DNA from: Polytrichum commune
Lineage: Eukaryota; Streptophyta; Polytrichopsida; Polytrichales; Polytrichaceae
NCBI GenBank assembly: GCA_950295325.1
Contig: OX485806.1
Span: forward strand, 53,875,169-53,935,168
Length of the DNA stretch: 60,000 bases
Reading direction: 5' to 3'
In this document: positions 10,097 through 21,483 of the stretch, one piece after another
Numbering within the stretch: the first letter of the stretch is position 1
Layout of the letters: the number at the start of each line of letters is the position of its first letter
Notes under the pieces: model-generated
The model's database searches: none
Seen by the model: only the letters and a program-made list of their open reading frames with translations
Told to the model about the DNA's origin: nothing
Position numbers and translations under genes: made by a program

Positions 10097-12329
10097 GTAA
10101 CAGCAAGAGGCAGGCAGCCAGCTGCGGGTACAGAGTGCCGAAGACGAGGACGTGAACGCGAGCCGAGGAGAGACGACGAGCAGCCGGAGGGGAGGAGATG
10201 AGAGCGGGGACCGGAGAGGGGACCGGGAGTCGGGTATCTGGCAATTGCGAGGGCAAGGAGACAGGTTAAGACCCGGGACTGACAACCCGGGTAACTGGGG
10301 AGGAGCCGACCGGGCAGCTAAAGGATGATGAGCGGGGACAGAGCTTTTGAAGGGGAGCAGATCCAACGAGAAAGTGCCACGTGGGCCGGGAACGTAGTTA
10401 GGCAGTCGGGAACGGATGTTAGGTCGGCGGTAACAGAGGTTAGGTCGGCGGGAACGGACATAGTTACTAGTGAACTAAGATTAGGTAGTAACCTGTGAAT
10501 ACCTAGTCACCCGTTAAGGTAGCTTAGTTACTAACGATGATGTCTTTAATGGAAGTAGATGAAAGGACATGGCCAAGGGATGAGAATCCCTCGGATGAAT
10601 ATAACTACCTCAACCACCATCAATGAATGGGGAACATTTTGGATGAACTAAGGCCATGGATGTAACCGAATTTCCTAGGCACATCTAGGAAAGGGAAGAA
10701 TTACCTTATATGCATGCCACATGTACATTTAATTAGAGCATGTGCTTATTACTGAAAATAGATCCACATGTGCTAAAATTAGACTACTGGTAGATACAAG
10801 GATAAAAATAGCCAATTCCTACATGTGGCAATAGGGGAATAGGGCCTAACCGCCTAATTAGGGAAATAATAGATCTAAGGTCCTATATAAAGGGGCATTA
10901 AGAGGCCCTAAAGCACCTTGATCTCAAATATGACTATTCAACGTGAGCATCATTGGAGTATATCGGGAGCGAAATCAAAGACTTGAAGAACCTTTTGAAG
11001 AACTTGAAGATTGGAAGGCCTCGAAACCTAAGGACCGCAAGGCGAGAAGACTTGAAGACTTTTGAAGGACTCGAAGTCCAGAGAGCTTCGAGACTGAAGG
11101 TCCGCAGGACTGTGGGACCGCGAGACCGGAGGCGGGAAGACTCGAAGACTCAAATACCTTTTGAAGAAATTGAAGACCGGAAGGCTTCAACCGCAAGGCG
11201 AGAAGACTTGAAGACTTTTTGAAGGACTGAGACTGAAGGCCCGCGAGACCAAGATTGGAGGCCCGTGTGTCCAAGACCGGAGGTCGCAAGAATGAAGACA
11301 CTTTGAAGACCGAAGACTAAGAAGATTTTGTAGGCCAAAGACTAAGAAGATTTTATAGGCCGAAGGCTAAGGAGATTTTCAAGACCAAAATCTAAGAAGG
11401 TTTCTTTTCAAGACTAAAGGCGTTTTTGGATACTAAGGGATTTCTTTTCAAGACTAAGGAGTTTCTTTCACGACGAAGGCATTTCAAGGAGATTGAAGAT
11501 TCCTTCAAGATTAAGGGAAAAAGGGACTTGAAGAAGAATCGCTTGAAGAATGAAGACCGGAGGAACCTTTCAAGACCGGAGGATTGAAACTCACAATTAG
11601 AGAAGACAAAGGGAAACCAGACAAAAGAAACTCTAGTAATTGAAGACATTAAGAAGGCTTTAAGCCATCATTCGATAATAAGAGAATTCGAAGACCATCA
11701 AGTAGTCAAATCTTACATTGAAGTTATTACATCATACTAATCTAGATGGATTGTTAAATATGATTAATAAACCCTCAAAAGTAAAAGATTGTAAACTTGA
11801 TTGAGGGTAATGGAATTCTAAATGAGGGCAAAAGAATTTAGAGGAATGAGAATTTGAATAGGAACTGGAACAAACTCTTTGATGAAAGAATTCTTGATGA
11901 ATGAATAAGGAAATTCTTATACTTGAATACTATCTAAGTGAATGAACTTGCATTAGTGAGGAAGTATGCTTGAGACCTATCAAAGCTACATTCTCTCTTA
12001 ATATAACATTCTTGGAATATTTGGAAGAATATAAATGGTCTTAAGCATTCAAACCATGAAAGATATTGTATACAAGAATGAAGTTCCTTTAAATACACTT
12101 AACCTTGACATTAGGATTTAGGGGAACATAAACTTGCAAACCTAGGTCATCTGCTCCTTGAGAGTTCAAAAGAGCACGGAAGCAAAATGTCACGAATGTA
12201 AATAATAGTATACAAGCAACCACCTTCATAGAAATGGAAACCTAGAAAGGTCTAATTTTGGTGGGAGTGACTTCTATGTAAACCGATTCAACAGCGGGTT
12301 ACACCGTCTAAGACTGAGGGTTGAAGGTG
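10097..12329. mobile_element. unidentified insertion in the ParB/methylase-like gene
   Basis: The stretch separates two parts of one gene and carries no coding sequence I can recognise. It starts GC-rich (10,097-10,470), passes through mixed DNA (10,470-10,940), contains a purine-rich tract, and ends AT-rich. I could not find matching terminal repeats or a target duplication. Its nature and exact ends are therefore open, and part of it could be a large intron. Confidence 0.35.
10940..11660 (+). repeat. purine-rich degenerate repeat tract (GAAGACTTGAAG type)
   Basis: About 700 bases of the plus strand are dominated by A and G, with recurring GAAGACTTGAAGA, GACCGGAGG and AAGACTAAGAAG modules. 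The strand bias is strong and sustained. Frames through it on either strand are low-complexity. Confidence 0.8.
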
Positions 12330-13824
12330 GCCTCGACAATTTTGTGGGACAAGGCCTTCCGGGTGTATTTTGATGACAAGGGAGTTTTAAAATTCATTAA
12401 AGGCCTCGATCTCATGGAGTTTGGGGAAGGTCCCATAGCAATCAAACGCGTTGCTTACCAGTAATTTTTTAATTATCATTTAGTTTAAACTATCTTCGTT
12501 TCATTTTCTTTTTGCCATTGCTTTTCTTTTGTCTGATGTTCTTCATTTTGTAGGTACATTCACCGTGAGTTCGTTGCAAAGAATGCTCTACCTTCTTTGT
12601 GTTAACCCGCTTTCTTTGTAGATTGGGTCGATGTCAACACCAATATTTGTGTATATACGGGCATGCAATTTGCAAAATTTCCACTCATGCACTTGATGGC
12701 TGGTGGTTGGTACTTGGATTTCTCTCGTGGATTCGTGCTCGATGTGGAAGAAACCCTTAACAACAACGTTGTAAGCTTTGCCCCCGAGGTGATTGAATTG
12801 GAGGAAGAGCCGGAAGAAGATAATCAAGCTCCTCCATCCAATGAGAAAGAGGTTGCGCAAGTGAAGGGCAAGGGCAAAGCTAGGAAGGTCGCTGCATATA
12901 CCTCTTTCTCAACTGTATACCCGTTTTTTCACAAAGGCCTCGGTTCAACACACTACTGCTCCGGCCACCACCGTGGTTGGAAGTCCCACTGGCACTCCTT
13001 CTGCCCATGCCCCCAATTTTGTTGCTGCTCCTTCTCATAGCGGCGCAACCATCCCATCGGTGCTTCGCAAGAGAAAGGTTGTTGCACTGGATACATCTGC
13101 GACTTCCTGAGAGAGGTCATATAGTCTTTCTTTGATTGAGAATGTGGACATAAGAGAGTTCATTGAGGATCTCATGAACACCAAGGTTCCTCCTCCAGCT
13201 TACCGCCGCATACAAAAATTCCTAGCCAAGGTTTGTGTGTCGTTTTATTATTTTATCCATTCATTTTATGAAATTGAACACCTGTTTTTAAAAAAATTCT
13301 ATGGATTTTTTCTTTTCAGGTTGGAACGGGCCGTACTTGTCCAAACACCAAGCCTAAGGTTCACACGGGCATCGATCTACTCTTTGTAGATGTGCCTGAG
13401 AACCTACGTGTGCCGAGGATCTCAACCTCGTCCTTGGATGTTCCTCAGTGGGACAAACGATCTTCCACATACTTTGAAGTTTTGTTTGCCTTCGCAAATG
13501 CCAACCTTCGTGACGACGGAGTCATTGTCTTCGCACACGCCGCTGATCCTGATGTCTCTAGATCAATTCATAATTGGGCACATACTGAGGAATTCTACGT
13601 TGCCGAAGACTGGTTTGGCATGAATGACCTCGATTTCCAATCGCCCACTAATCCTTATGAGTTGCTCAATCTTTTTTGGCTTCATTCGTTTTCATTCTTA
13701 CCTTCTTTTTTTCATTTTTGTATTCTTAATTCTACCGTTTACATTTCGTGGAGACTCGCAAGTCCTTCATCAAGGTGTTCGTGCGTTCTGAGCCACAATC
13801 ACCCCCACCCTTCAATTGCATCAT
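12330..13824 (+). pseudogene. ParB/methylase-like pseudogene, middle part
   Basis: Exon-like blocks run to 12,460, 12,554-13,230 and from 13,320, separated by short introns with GT...AG borders (12,461-12,553 and 13,231-13,319). The first block contains FRVYFDDKGVLKFIKGLDL. The second contains HLMAGGWYLDFSRGF and an acidic E/P-rich linker. The third contains GIDLLFVDVPENLRVPRIS and TYFEVLFAFANANLRDDGV, which look like motif IV and the following strand of an amino-methyltransferase, with DVPE in place of (D/N/S)PP(Y/F). Stops are present (for example near 12,605 and 13,110). The last exon, ending SPPPFNCI, is cut by the solo LTR at 13,825 and continues at 22,470. Confidence 0.5.
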
Positions 13825-14456
13825 TGTCGCGCACCTCTCCATGAGGAGTTCCCAAAACACCATGGGCACAAGGGGGACCCTGGAGTGACACCCGGGACTT
13901 GTGGCGCCGTTGGTGAAAGGGCCCAAGTGATCCTAGTGTGGGCAAGGGCCCCGGGCGTTGGGAACGCCTCCCACCCACGGAGACTAGGAGGCACAAGGGT
14001 AAGGCCATGAGCTATGCGTAGCTCATGGCGTGATGATTCTAGAATGCTCAAGAACACCTCAATCGGAGGTGTGAGCTAGGAGTTATGGCAATTTGAGTGG
14101 GGCGCTGTCCCGGGACAGCGCCTTGGTAGAGCAGTGCCTGGGAGTGATTCCCGGGACTGCCAAGGTTCAAACAGGCATAACTTCCCCAAGACTTGCCGGA
14201 ATGGGGCAAGTGAGGAGATCGTCGGCATTTACGTGAAGCGTAGATGAAGATGGAGTGGTTGCTTGTTAGCATTTGACATCATACAAGGAAGTTATGATGG
14301 TCTGAAGTTGTTGGGGGCTTTTAGGCCCAGCGGCTAAGGGAAAATGTCTACTTGGCCCCAACTCTTGGTGGAGAGACAAGAGGTGGGTTTGGCGGTGGGG
14401 TAGGGGCCCCGCGTAGAGTCCTAGAGGCTTATATGGGTGAGGTGGTGTGGCCTCAC

Positions 14457-15432
14457 TGTCGCAACCCTTGCTAGCCCCCCCTTGACCATCTTGCCAATTT
14501 TCAATTCTAGCAAAGGTTACGAGTCGCTAACCCTTCGCATACCGCCATGCTAATGGTTAGCTCCTCTAACCCCGGACCATTAGTTCATAGGAGGGGAACC
14601 AACCCTCCTACTTTGATTTCGGGACTCACCCCTTTAATCGGTAACCACTCCTTAGATGTGGACTTCCATCCATGGAAGTCCAATCTTATGTTGATCATCG
14701 CGTTGCCGGAGCAACACTACAACAACCCGAAGCATACTAGGCAACTATGGCCTCACAATGGGCCAAAGCCCATGGAGGCCGTGCCGTTCGGCCTCGGGTG
14801 GGTGAGGCCACACCACCTCACCCATATAAGCCTCTAGGACTCTACGCGGGGCCCCTACCCCACCGTCAACCAACCTCTTGTCTCTCTACCAAGAGTTGGG
14901 GCCAAGTGGACATTTTCCCTTAGCCGCTGGGCCTAGAAGCCCCCAGCGGCTTCAGACCATCATAACTTCCTTGTATGATGTCTGATTCCAGAAACCAACC
15001 ACTCCATCTTCATCTACGCTTCACGTAGATGCCGATGGACTCCTCACTTGCCCCATTCGGGCAAGTGGTGAGGAAGTTATGCCTGTTTGAACCTTGGCAG
15101 TCCCGGGAATCACTCCCAGGCACTGCTGTAGCAGGGCGCTGTCCCGGGACAGCGCCCCACTCAAATGGCCATAACTCCTAGCTCACACCTCCGATTGAGG
15201 TGTTCTTGAGCATTCTAGAATCACTACGCCATGAGCTACGCATAGCTCATGGCCTTACCCTTGTGCCTCCTAGTCTTCGTGGATGGGAGGCGTTCCCAAC
15301 GCCCGGGGACCTCATCCACACTAGGATCACTTGGGCCCTCTCACCAACGGCGCCACAAGTCCCGGGTGTCACTCCGGGGTCCCCCTTGTGCCCATGGTGT
15401 TTCGGGCACTCCTCATGGAGAGGTGCGCGACA
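14457..15432 (-). mobile_element. inverted solo LTR nested in the outer LTR
   Basis: It is a 976-bp LTR in reverse orientation (TGTCGCAACCCTTGC ... GGTGCGCGACA). It is flanked by the perfect 5-bp duplication CTCAC at 14,452-14,456 and 15,433-15,437. The outer LTR continues without loss on both sides. Long frames here on either strand are shared by all LTR copies and are not genes. Confidence 0.93.
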
Positions 15433-15775
15433 CTCACCCACCCGAGGCCGCACAGCACGGCCTCCATGGGCTTTGGCCCATTGTGAGGCCATAGTTGCCT
15501 AGTATGATTCGGGTTGTTGTAGTGTTGCTCCGGCAAGGCGATGATCAACATAAGATGGGACTTCCATGGATGGAAGTCCACATCTAAGGATTGGTTACCG
15601 ATAAAGGGGGTGAGTCCCAAAAGCAAAGTAGGAGGGTTGGTTCCCCTCCTATGAACTATAAGGTCTGGGTTAGGAGGAGCTAATCATTAATATGGCGGTA
15701 TGCGAAGGGTTAGCGCTCGTAACCTTTGCTATGAAGGAAAATTGGCAAGATTGCTAAGGGGGCTAGCAAGGGTTG

Positions 15776-16750
15776 TGTCGCGCACCTCTCCATGAGGAGT
15801 GCCCGAAACACCATGGGCACAAGGGGGACCCCGGAGTGACACCCGGGACTTGTGGCGCCGTTGGTGAAAGGGCCCAAGTGATCCTAGTGTGGGTGAGGGC
15901 CCCGGGCGTTGGGAACGCCTCCCACCCACGAAGATTAGGAGGCACAAGGGTAAGGCCATGAGTTATGCGTAGCTCATGGCGTGGTGATTCTAGAAAGCTC
16001 AAGAACACCTCAATCGGAGGTGTGAGCTAGGAGTTATGGCCATTTGAGTGGGGCGCTGTCCCGGGACAGCGCCCTGGTACAGCAGTGCCTGGGAGGGATT
16101 CCCGGGACTGCCAAGGTTCAAACAGGCATAACTTCCTCAAGACTTGCTCGAATGGAGCAAGTGAGGTGTCCATCGGCATCTACGTGAAGCGTAGATGAGG
16201 ATGGAGTGGTTGGTTGTTCTGATCAGACATCATACAAGGAAGTTATGATGGTCTGAAGCTGCTGGGGGGTTCTAGGCCCAGCAGCTAAAGGAAAATGTCC
16301 ACTTGGCCCCAACTCTTGGTAGAGAGACAAGAGGTTGGTTGACGGTGGGGTAGGGGCCCCGCGTGAAGTCCTAGAGGCTTATATGGGTGAGGTGGTGTGG
16401 CCTCACCCACCCGAGGCCGAACGGCAAGGCCTCCATGGGCTTTGGCCTATTGTGAGGCCATAGTTGCCTAGTATGGTTCGGGTTGTTGTAGTGTTGCTCC
16501 GGCAACGCGATGATCAACATAGGATTGGACTTCCATCCATGGAAGTCCACATTGGGGAAATGGGTTACCGATTAAGGGGTGAGTCCCGATAGCAAAGTAG
16601 GAGGGTTGGTTCCCTCCTATGAACTATTGGTCCGGGGTTAAAGAAGCTAACCATTAGCATGGCGGTATGCGAAGGGTTAGCCACTCGTAACCTTTGCTAG
16701 AATTGAAGATTGGCAAGATGGTCAAGGGGGGGCTAGCAAGGGTTGCGACA
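15776..16750 (+). repeat. 5' LTR of the chromovirus
   Basis: The 975-bp LTR begins TGTCGC and ends GCGACA. It contains a TATA-like TTATATG at 16,379-16,385 and at least nine perfect or near-perfect stem-loops. Examples are the 24-bp palindrome at 16,051-16,074 and the stems at 16,142-16,162, 16,177-16,197, 16,258-16,285 and 16,527-16,548. See the first finding for covariation between LTR copies. Confidence 0.95.
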
Positions 16751-16752
16751 TT

Positions 16753-16764
16753 TGGTATCAGAGC
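16753..16764 (+). other. primer binding site for initiator tRNA-Met
   Basis: TGGTATCAGAGC starts two bases after the 5' LTR. It is the standard plant retrotransposon primer site matching the 3' end of initiator methionine tRNA. Confidence 0.93.
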
Positions 16765-16790
16765 AGGGTTCCAATATTTGAGCTAGCACT

Positions 16791-17650
16791 TTGAGGGAGA
16801 CATGGCTATCAAAAATGCGGGTTATGGTGGTGAGCCCGGGGTTTCCAAAAGGTTGTGAGGCTCAAATTGGAACAAGGATCATGTGCAAGTGGATTTTGAC
16901 CATACCATTGATTCTAATGACAATGGTGGGCATGAGGGTGGATTCGGTGAGGAAAATGGAGGAATGCTTTGAAAAGGCTCCCGCAAACCTCCAAAAGTAT
17001 TCGGGGGCTAGAATACCGAATGCACCCAAAACCTTGGAGGGCATTAATGTTGGATTGAAATTCCAATTCGAAATGCTTAGAAGGTGGTGATGTTGAAATG
17101 AACTTGGGGCACATGAGGCACGCGGGGTCTCTTAAGGCGTATATGTACGAATTTCACACCCAAATGAATGGTACATCTAGGATGGACGAGCTTTCTAAGA
17201 AATGCATCGTTTTAGGTGGGTTTCAAAAACGGGTGGTGAAAACCATGTTCAAGACCCCAAAGCTTCTTGAGGACGTAGTGCGAATCATAAAGATTTGAAG
17301 AGCATTGAAGCCAATGGTCATAAGAAGAAGTTGGGCGGCACATCACCACAAAGTGGGTTTAGCCGAAAGAGGTCCCAAGGAAATGAGCGCAAGTATTTTG
17401 GCCCAATATACCAAGGCAAATCATGCTAGCTCGTGCCGTGGACGGAATGTGAGAAGGTGGCTTGGTGATACCAAGCTAGATCATATTTGTGCCACGGACG
17501 GAGTGTTAAAAGTTGGCCTTGCGGACCAAACCAAATTCATGGTGTTGCAGAGGACCGAATGTAAGACGATGGTATTGTGGCCAAGGCTAGTAGCCTTTAG
17601 CCAAGGCCAAATCTTTTGTACCTTGAGGCTCAAATGAATGGGAAAAATGT
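16791..17650 (+). pseudogene. gag remnant of the chromovirus
   Basis: Frames at 16,791-17,090 and 17,098-17,298 carry a decayed capsid region. The second contains GSLKAYMYEFHTQMNGTSRM and the KTPKLLEDVVRI block, which follow the pattern of the Retrotrans_gag domain (GSLxxYxxEFxxxxxxxxxM...L). Further frames to about 17,640 are lysine-rich and broken. No intact zinc knuckle is visible. Stops and frame changes rule out a functional Gag. Confidence 0.65.
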
Positions 17651-17699
17651 CTCATGTATTGACAAAGATGCAAGCCATTCCTTCTTGAGCCCAAAACTC

Positions 17700-18420
17700 A
17701 CAAGGGAGTTGGGGCTTGCCGATTGATAGAGCGGGCAAGCCCACCAAGGTGCGGTTTGGAAAGGACGAACCGCATGAGACAAAGGAGGCCGCCATGCATG
17801 TAACCTTTCAATGTGGGACATTGGATTTTTATCAAAATTTCACACCATGTGAAATAGATGAAATACATGTCATTGTGAAAGCCGCCTTCTTTGAAACTCA
17901 CATGATAGATGTGAGGTGCAAGCCGGTGTGCTTGCGGTGCATTATGATGTGTCATAATGGCAAAAAAATTGAAGTTCAAATTGACAAGGACTCCTATGGT
18001 AGGAGGACCCAAGTTGAATTTGGTCTTAATGGACCAAATGAAAAATAGAAAACATAATGGTCGTGGTTCGATTGGACCAACTCCAAGGAACGTATGGGGA
18101 GGCTAGGAAAGATGGGCCTCCCCCAAACCACATTCGTGGGATGTTGGTGAGATACAAGGATGTATTCACCAATGTGTTGCCCAAAATCTTACCGCGAAGG
18201 AGTGAAAAATAACTTTGCTCAACGAGAGATTGAGTTCTTGAGGTATGTGGTGACAAAGGAAGTTGGTGGACAAACATGAAGAATGTCAAGGCAATCCAAA
18301 AGGAGAATTGGCCCTTGATTCAAAAGGGCTTAGGTCATTTGTTGGCCTAGCCAATTAGTACCACAACTTCATTCGAGAGTTTTCTAAGGTTCCTAGGACC
18401 TTATTCAACTTATTGAGGAA
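17700..18420 (+). pseudogene. protease and reverse transcriptase remnant, RT palm deleted
   Basis: The 17,716-18,048 frame contains HETKEAAMHVTFQCGTLDFY and lies where the protease is expected, but no DSGA active site is seen. Near 18,145-18,200 is RYKDVFTNVLPKILPRRS, like the start of a gypsy RT. It is joined almost directly to FAQREIEFLRYVV and SFVGLANxYHNFIREFSKV (18,210-18,400), which belong after the RT fingers and palm. The catalytic YxDD region is therefore missing by an internal deletion, so this copy cannot have made its own cDNA. Confidence 0.7.
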
Positions 18421-18423
18421 AAT

Positions 18424-18844
18424 GGCTATCCCAAAAGTGGGATGAGCCTTGTCACCAAGCCTTTGGGGGGCTCAAAAACAAGTTCTCTTCGCCGCCCGTG
18501 CTTAAGTTCGCGGACTTTGACAAACCTTTTGAGGTGCATACGGGGGCGAGTGACTTTGCCATTGGCGGATGGTTAACGTAAGATGGATGGCCATTGCATA
18601 TGAGAGCGTTAAGCTTGATGTTTATCCGACCTTATCCGACTTGTGGAAGAATTGGCTATCCCAAGAGTGGGAGGAGCCTTGCCACCAAGTCTTTGGGAGC
18701 TTGAGAGCAAGTTCTCTTAGACGTCCGTGCTCAAGTTCGCGGAGCTTGACAAACCTTTTGAGGTGCATACGGGGGTGAATGACTTTGCCAATGGCGGATT
18801 GTTGATTTAAGATGGATGGCCATTGCATATGGGAGCATGAAGCT
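18424..18844 (+). repeat. 230-bp tandem duplication in the RNase H region
   Basis: A ~190-bp segment at 18,424-18,614 recurs at 18,654-18,844. Both copies start GGCTATCCCAA and contain AGTTCGCGGA(C/G)(T/C)TTGACAAACC and GATGGATGGCCATTGCATATG. They differ at about one base in ten, so the duplication is older than the present insertion. Confidence 0.85.
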
Positions 18845-19170
18845 CAATGGTTGTCAAAGAAGACAACCAACTCATGCCAAAGAACTTCTTTGCCGTAGTG
18901 CATTGCTTGAAGATGTGGCGACACTATTTGGGGTCGCACAAAGAAAAGGTCTACATGGACAATATGTCCTAAAAGTATTTTGACATACAAGCGCAAGTGA
19001 ACGCCAAGCCATTGCGGTGGCATGATAGTTTGGCGCTTATGGAGGTGGATTTGATCCACAAACCGGACCGTGGAAATGTGGTGCCGGATGCGCTAAGTAG
19101 ACGGGAAGAGTTCCAAGCAATGAGAACCATCCAAACCTTGTGGCTAATGTGTGCCGGCGAAGGAAACTTG
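18480..19170 (+). pseudogene. RNase H remnant of the chromovirus
   Basis: The block contains LKFADFDKPFEVHTGASDFA (about 18,500-18,560) and ends with VVPDALSRR (near 19,080-19,107), both hallmarks of the gypsy RNase H region. It is disrupted by the tandem duplication and by stops. Confidence 0.75.
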
Positions 19171-19199
19171 TGATGCAAGATACGGGAGGGGTAAATTAA

Positions 19200-20207
19200 C
19201 TACCCCGAGGCACAAAAGCTTTTAGGTGAGCTTCGCAAGAGCAAGGTGCTCAAAGAGGTTAAGTTGGTGGACGGATTGTTCAAGTGTAAGCAAAGTCGGG
19301 TGTATGTGCCTCAAGGCAAGTTGAGGCTATCGGTTTTGAAGGAAAAATGTGATAGTCCTATTGCCGGCCATAGAGGAGAAAAAAAAAAAAAACCGCCATA
19401 GAATGGTGTCATGGAGGTACCATTGGCGGTGCATAAAGGAGGATATAACCCACTTTGTGAAGGCGTGAATAAAGTGCCAAGGGAATCGAGTCTCTTACCA
19501 AAAGCAAGGCGGTTTTCTTGCAACCGTTGCCTATCCCGTCGGCGCCATGGCATAGTATGTGCATGGACTTGATCACAAGTTTGCCGGAGTCACATGGGTA
19601 TGATGCCATCTTGTTGATGGTATAGCGGTTTGCCAAGTTGGCACACATGGTGCCGATTGTGGGAGCCGCCACCGCGTTGAAGACCGCATAGCCTTTTCTC
19701 AAAGGATGGTTGAGGCACCACGGGTTGCCAAGAGTGATTGTGTGGGATCAAGATCCAAAGTTCACAAGTGCATTTTCAATGCATTTCTCTAAGGAGGTCG
19801 GAATGAAACTAAGGTTTAGCACGGCCTTGCATTCCCAAATGAATGGGAAAGCGGAGCATGTGAATGGAGTCTTGAAGCAATACTTGAGGAACTTGGTGGG
19901 GGCGGACCAAGGAGATTGGGCGGACTATGTGGGTCGAGCGGAGTGTAATTGCAATGTAGCCACGCACTTGGCTACCATGGGGTGGTCTTTGGTGGTGGCT
20001 TATGGAGTGGATGCGCTCCAACCTATTAACCTAGCTCTCGAGGGGGCACATTCAACACTAGAGTTCAACCAAGATGGTGAGGACTTGGCCAAGGATGGTA
20101 AACAAGTCTTGGAGATGACCAAGTTGTTGGTGGAGAAAGCCCGAAGGTGCTACGGAGTGCAAATCAATGCCGGAAGACGCGAAGTGGAGTATGAGGTGGG
20201 CCAATAA
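19200..20207 (+). pseudogene. integrase remnant of the chromovirus
   Basis: The N-terminal part is frame-broken. An open stretch from 19,710 to 20,207 carries the core. GLPRVIVWDQDPKFTS holds the second catalytic aspartate, and MNGKAEHVNGVLKQYLRNLV holds the glutamate in place of the usual GQTERVN motif. [14 protein letters not shown] near 19,562 corresponds to the first aspartate block, in a separate frame with a stop after it. A poly-A run at 19,379-19,391 is one obvious frameshift. Confidence 0.8.
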
Positions 20208-20289
20208 GGTGTTGTTGAATGTGGACAACTTCACCTTGCCCAAAGGCCTTACTTCAAAAGTTCATGTCCAAAATTGGAGCTTCGTTTTC

Positions 20290-20669
20290 CATTGTGGAAC
20301 AAGTGTTCAAGGACATGTATAAGTTGGAATTACCGCCCGAGATCAAAGTGCATCCCATATTTCATGTCTCATTCCTAAAGTCATTTAAGGACGACACCTT
20401 GTGGCCCGATCACAAGCAAGTGATTAGGCCACCTCCCGACGTTGTGGACATCATTTGGAACATGAGGTAAGAGGGCATCCTCAAGTGTAGGAAGCCCAAG
20501 TGAAAAGGAAAAAAAATGTACAAAGGAATACTTGGTGAAATGGTGTGGATACCATGAGAAAGAAGCCGTTTGGGTAGCGGCAAGAGACATGGTAACCACC
20601 AATGAATTGGTGAAGCACTTTGAAGAAACTAAGGCTAAGGATTCCAATAAAATGAAGCGTAGGCATTGA
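20290..20669 (+). pseudogene. integrase C-terminus and chromodomain remnant
   Basis: KVHPIFHVSFLKSF (from about 20,346) is the conserved gypsy integrase tail. After a frame change, KEYLVKWCGYHEKEAVWVAA (20,522 onwards) is a typical chromodomain core (EYLVKWxGY...W), and the frame ends at the TGA at 20,667-20,669. This places the element among chromoviruses, whose integrases can steer insertion through chromatin marks. Confidence 0.85.
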
Positions 20670-21470
20670 TGAGGACATCAATCTCCTTTAGTGGGGGAGA
20701 GACGCTAGTAGCACACTTACCTTCGAGGTTAATTGCTCCACAACATGAACTTGTTCTTTGGCTTGAGGGAATAAAGTCCAAACTTTAGTGGTGCAAAGAG
20801 AAAAGTATGAGATGAGGTCCTAGTCTTGTACTTGTGCTTGGTTAGTGGAAGAGGGGGAATAGATATGCCAAACTAGGTTGGGTAAGCCGAGTAATTGGGG
20901 GCCATAGCTTGGAAGGGCCTTGGATAAAACCAAGAAACTTCTTAGCCGTGGGCTTGTCCGGGCGGGGACAAGGTGATGGCGCGTGCTCATAAAAGTGCTA
21001 CCCGCGAGCTAACGAGAGTTGGCGCATGGGAGTCATGAACCCATGTCTCGAAAGAGCAAAGTGGGAACCGAGTCGGGCGGGACTTGGCATCACCCCCGTG
21101 CGATCGAGGCGTGGCTTAACAATGGAAACCCATCTCGGAGTTGCAACCGAGACAACTTAGTGGAAGCGTTGAGGTCTCGCCTAGATGTGTCACGTTAGGC
21201 TAGTGGAGCCTAACGGGGGAGGCCCCAAAGGAGGGGCAACCCAAGTGAGTCCCAAAGTAGGTGGGTCTAGTATAGGTTAGGTCTTTGGATGAGAGATCCA
21301 AGGTCACTAACGGACCACCTAGGAACGACACCTTTGGGACTATGCCAAATTTGAAGATGCATTGTGGGGGTCGCGCCCTAAGGTAAACACAATGCCGCAC
21401 CATAGAGGATGGCAACTTGAGAATTGGTGTGCCGACTAGGAGTATAGTCGATGAGGGCATCGACTCCGTT

Positions 21471-21483
21471 TGGTGGGGGTGAA
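21471..21483 (+). other. polypurine tract next to the 3' LTR
   Basis: TGGTGGGGGTGAA lies immediately before the 3' LTR, where plus-strand DNA priming occurs in LTR elements. Confidence 0.8.

Noticed and set aside
15200-15626. Long frames on both strands in the inverted LTR (also at 13.8-14.3, 15.7-16.0 and 21.4-21.7 kb)
   Set aside because: They recur in every LTR copy on both strands, carry no known domain, and reflect GC-rich palindromic LTR sequence.
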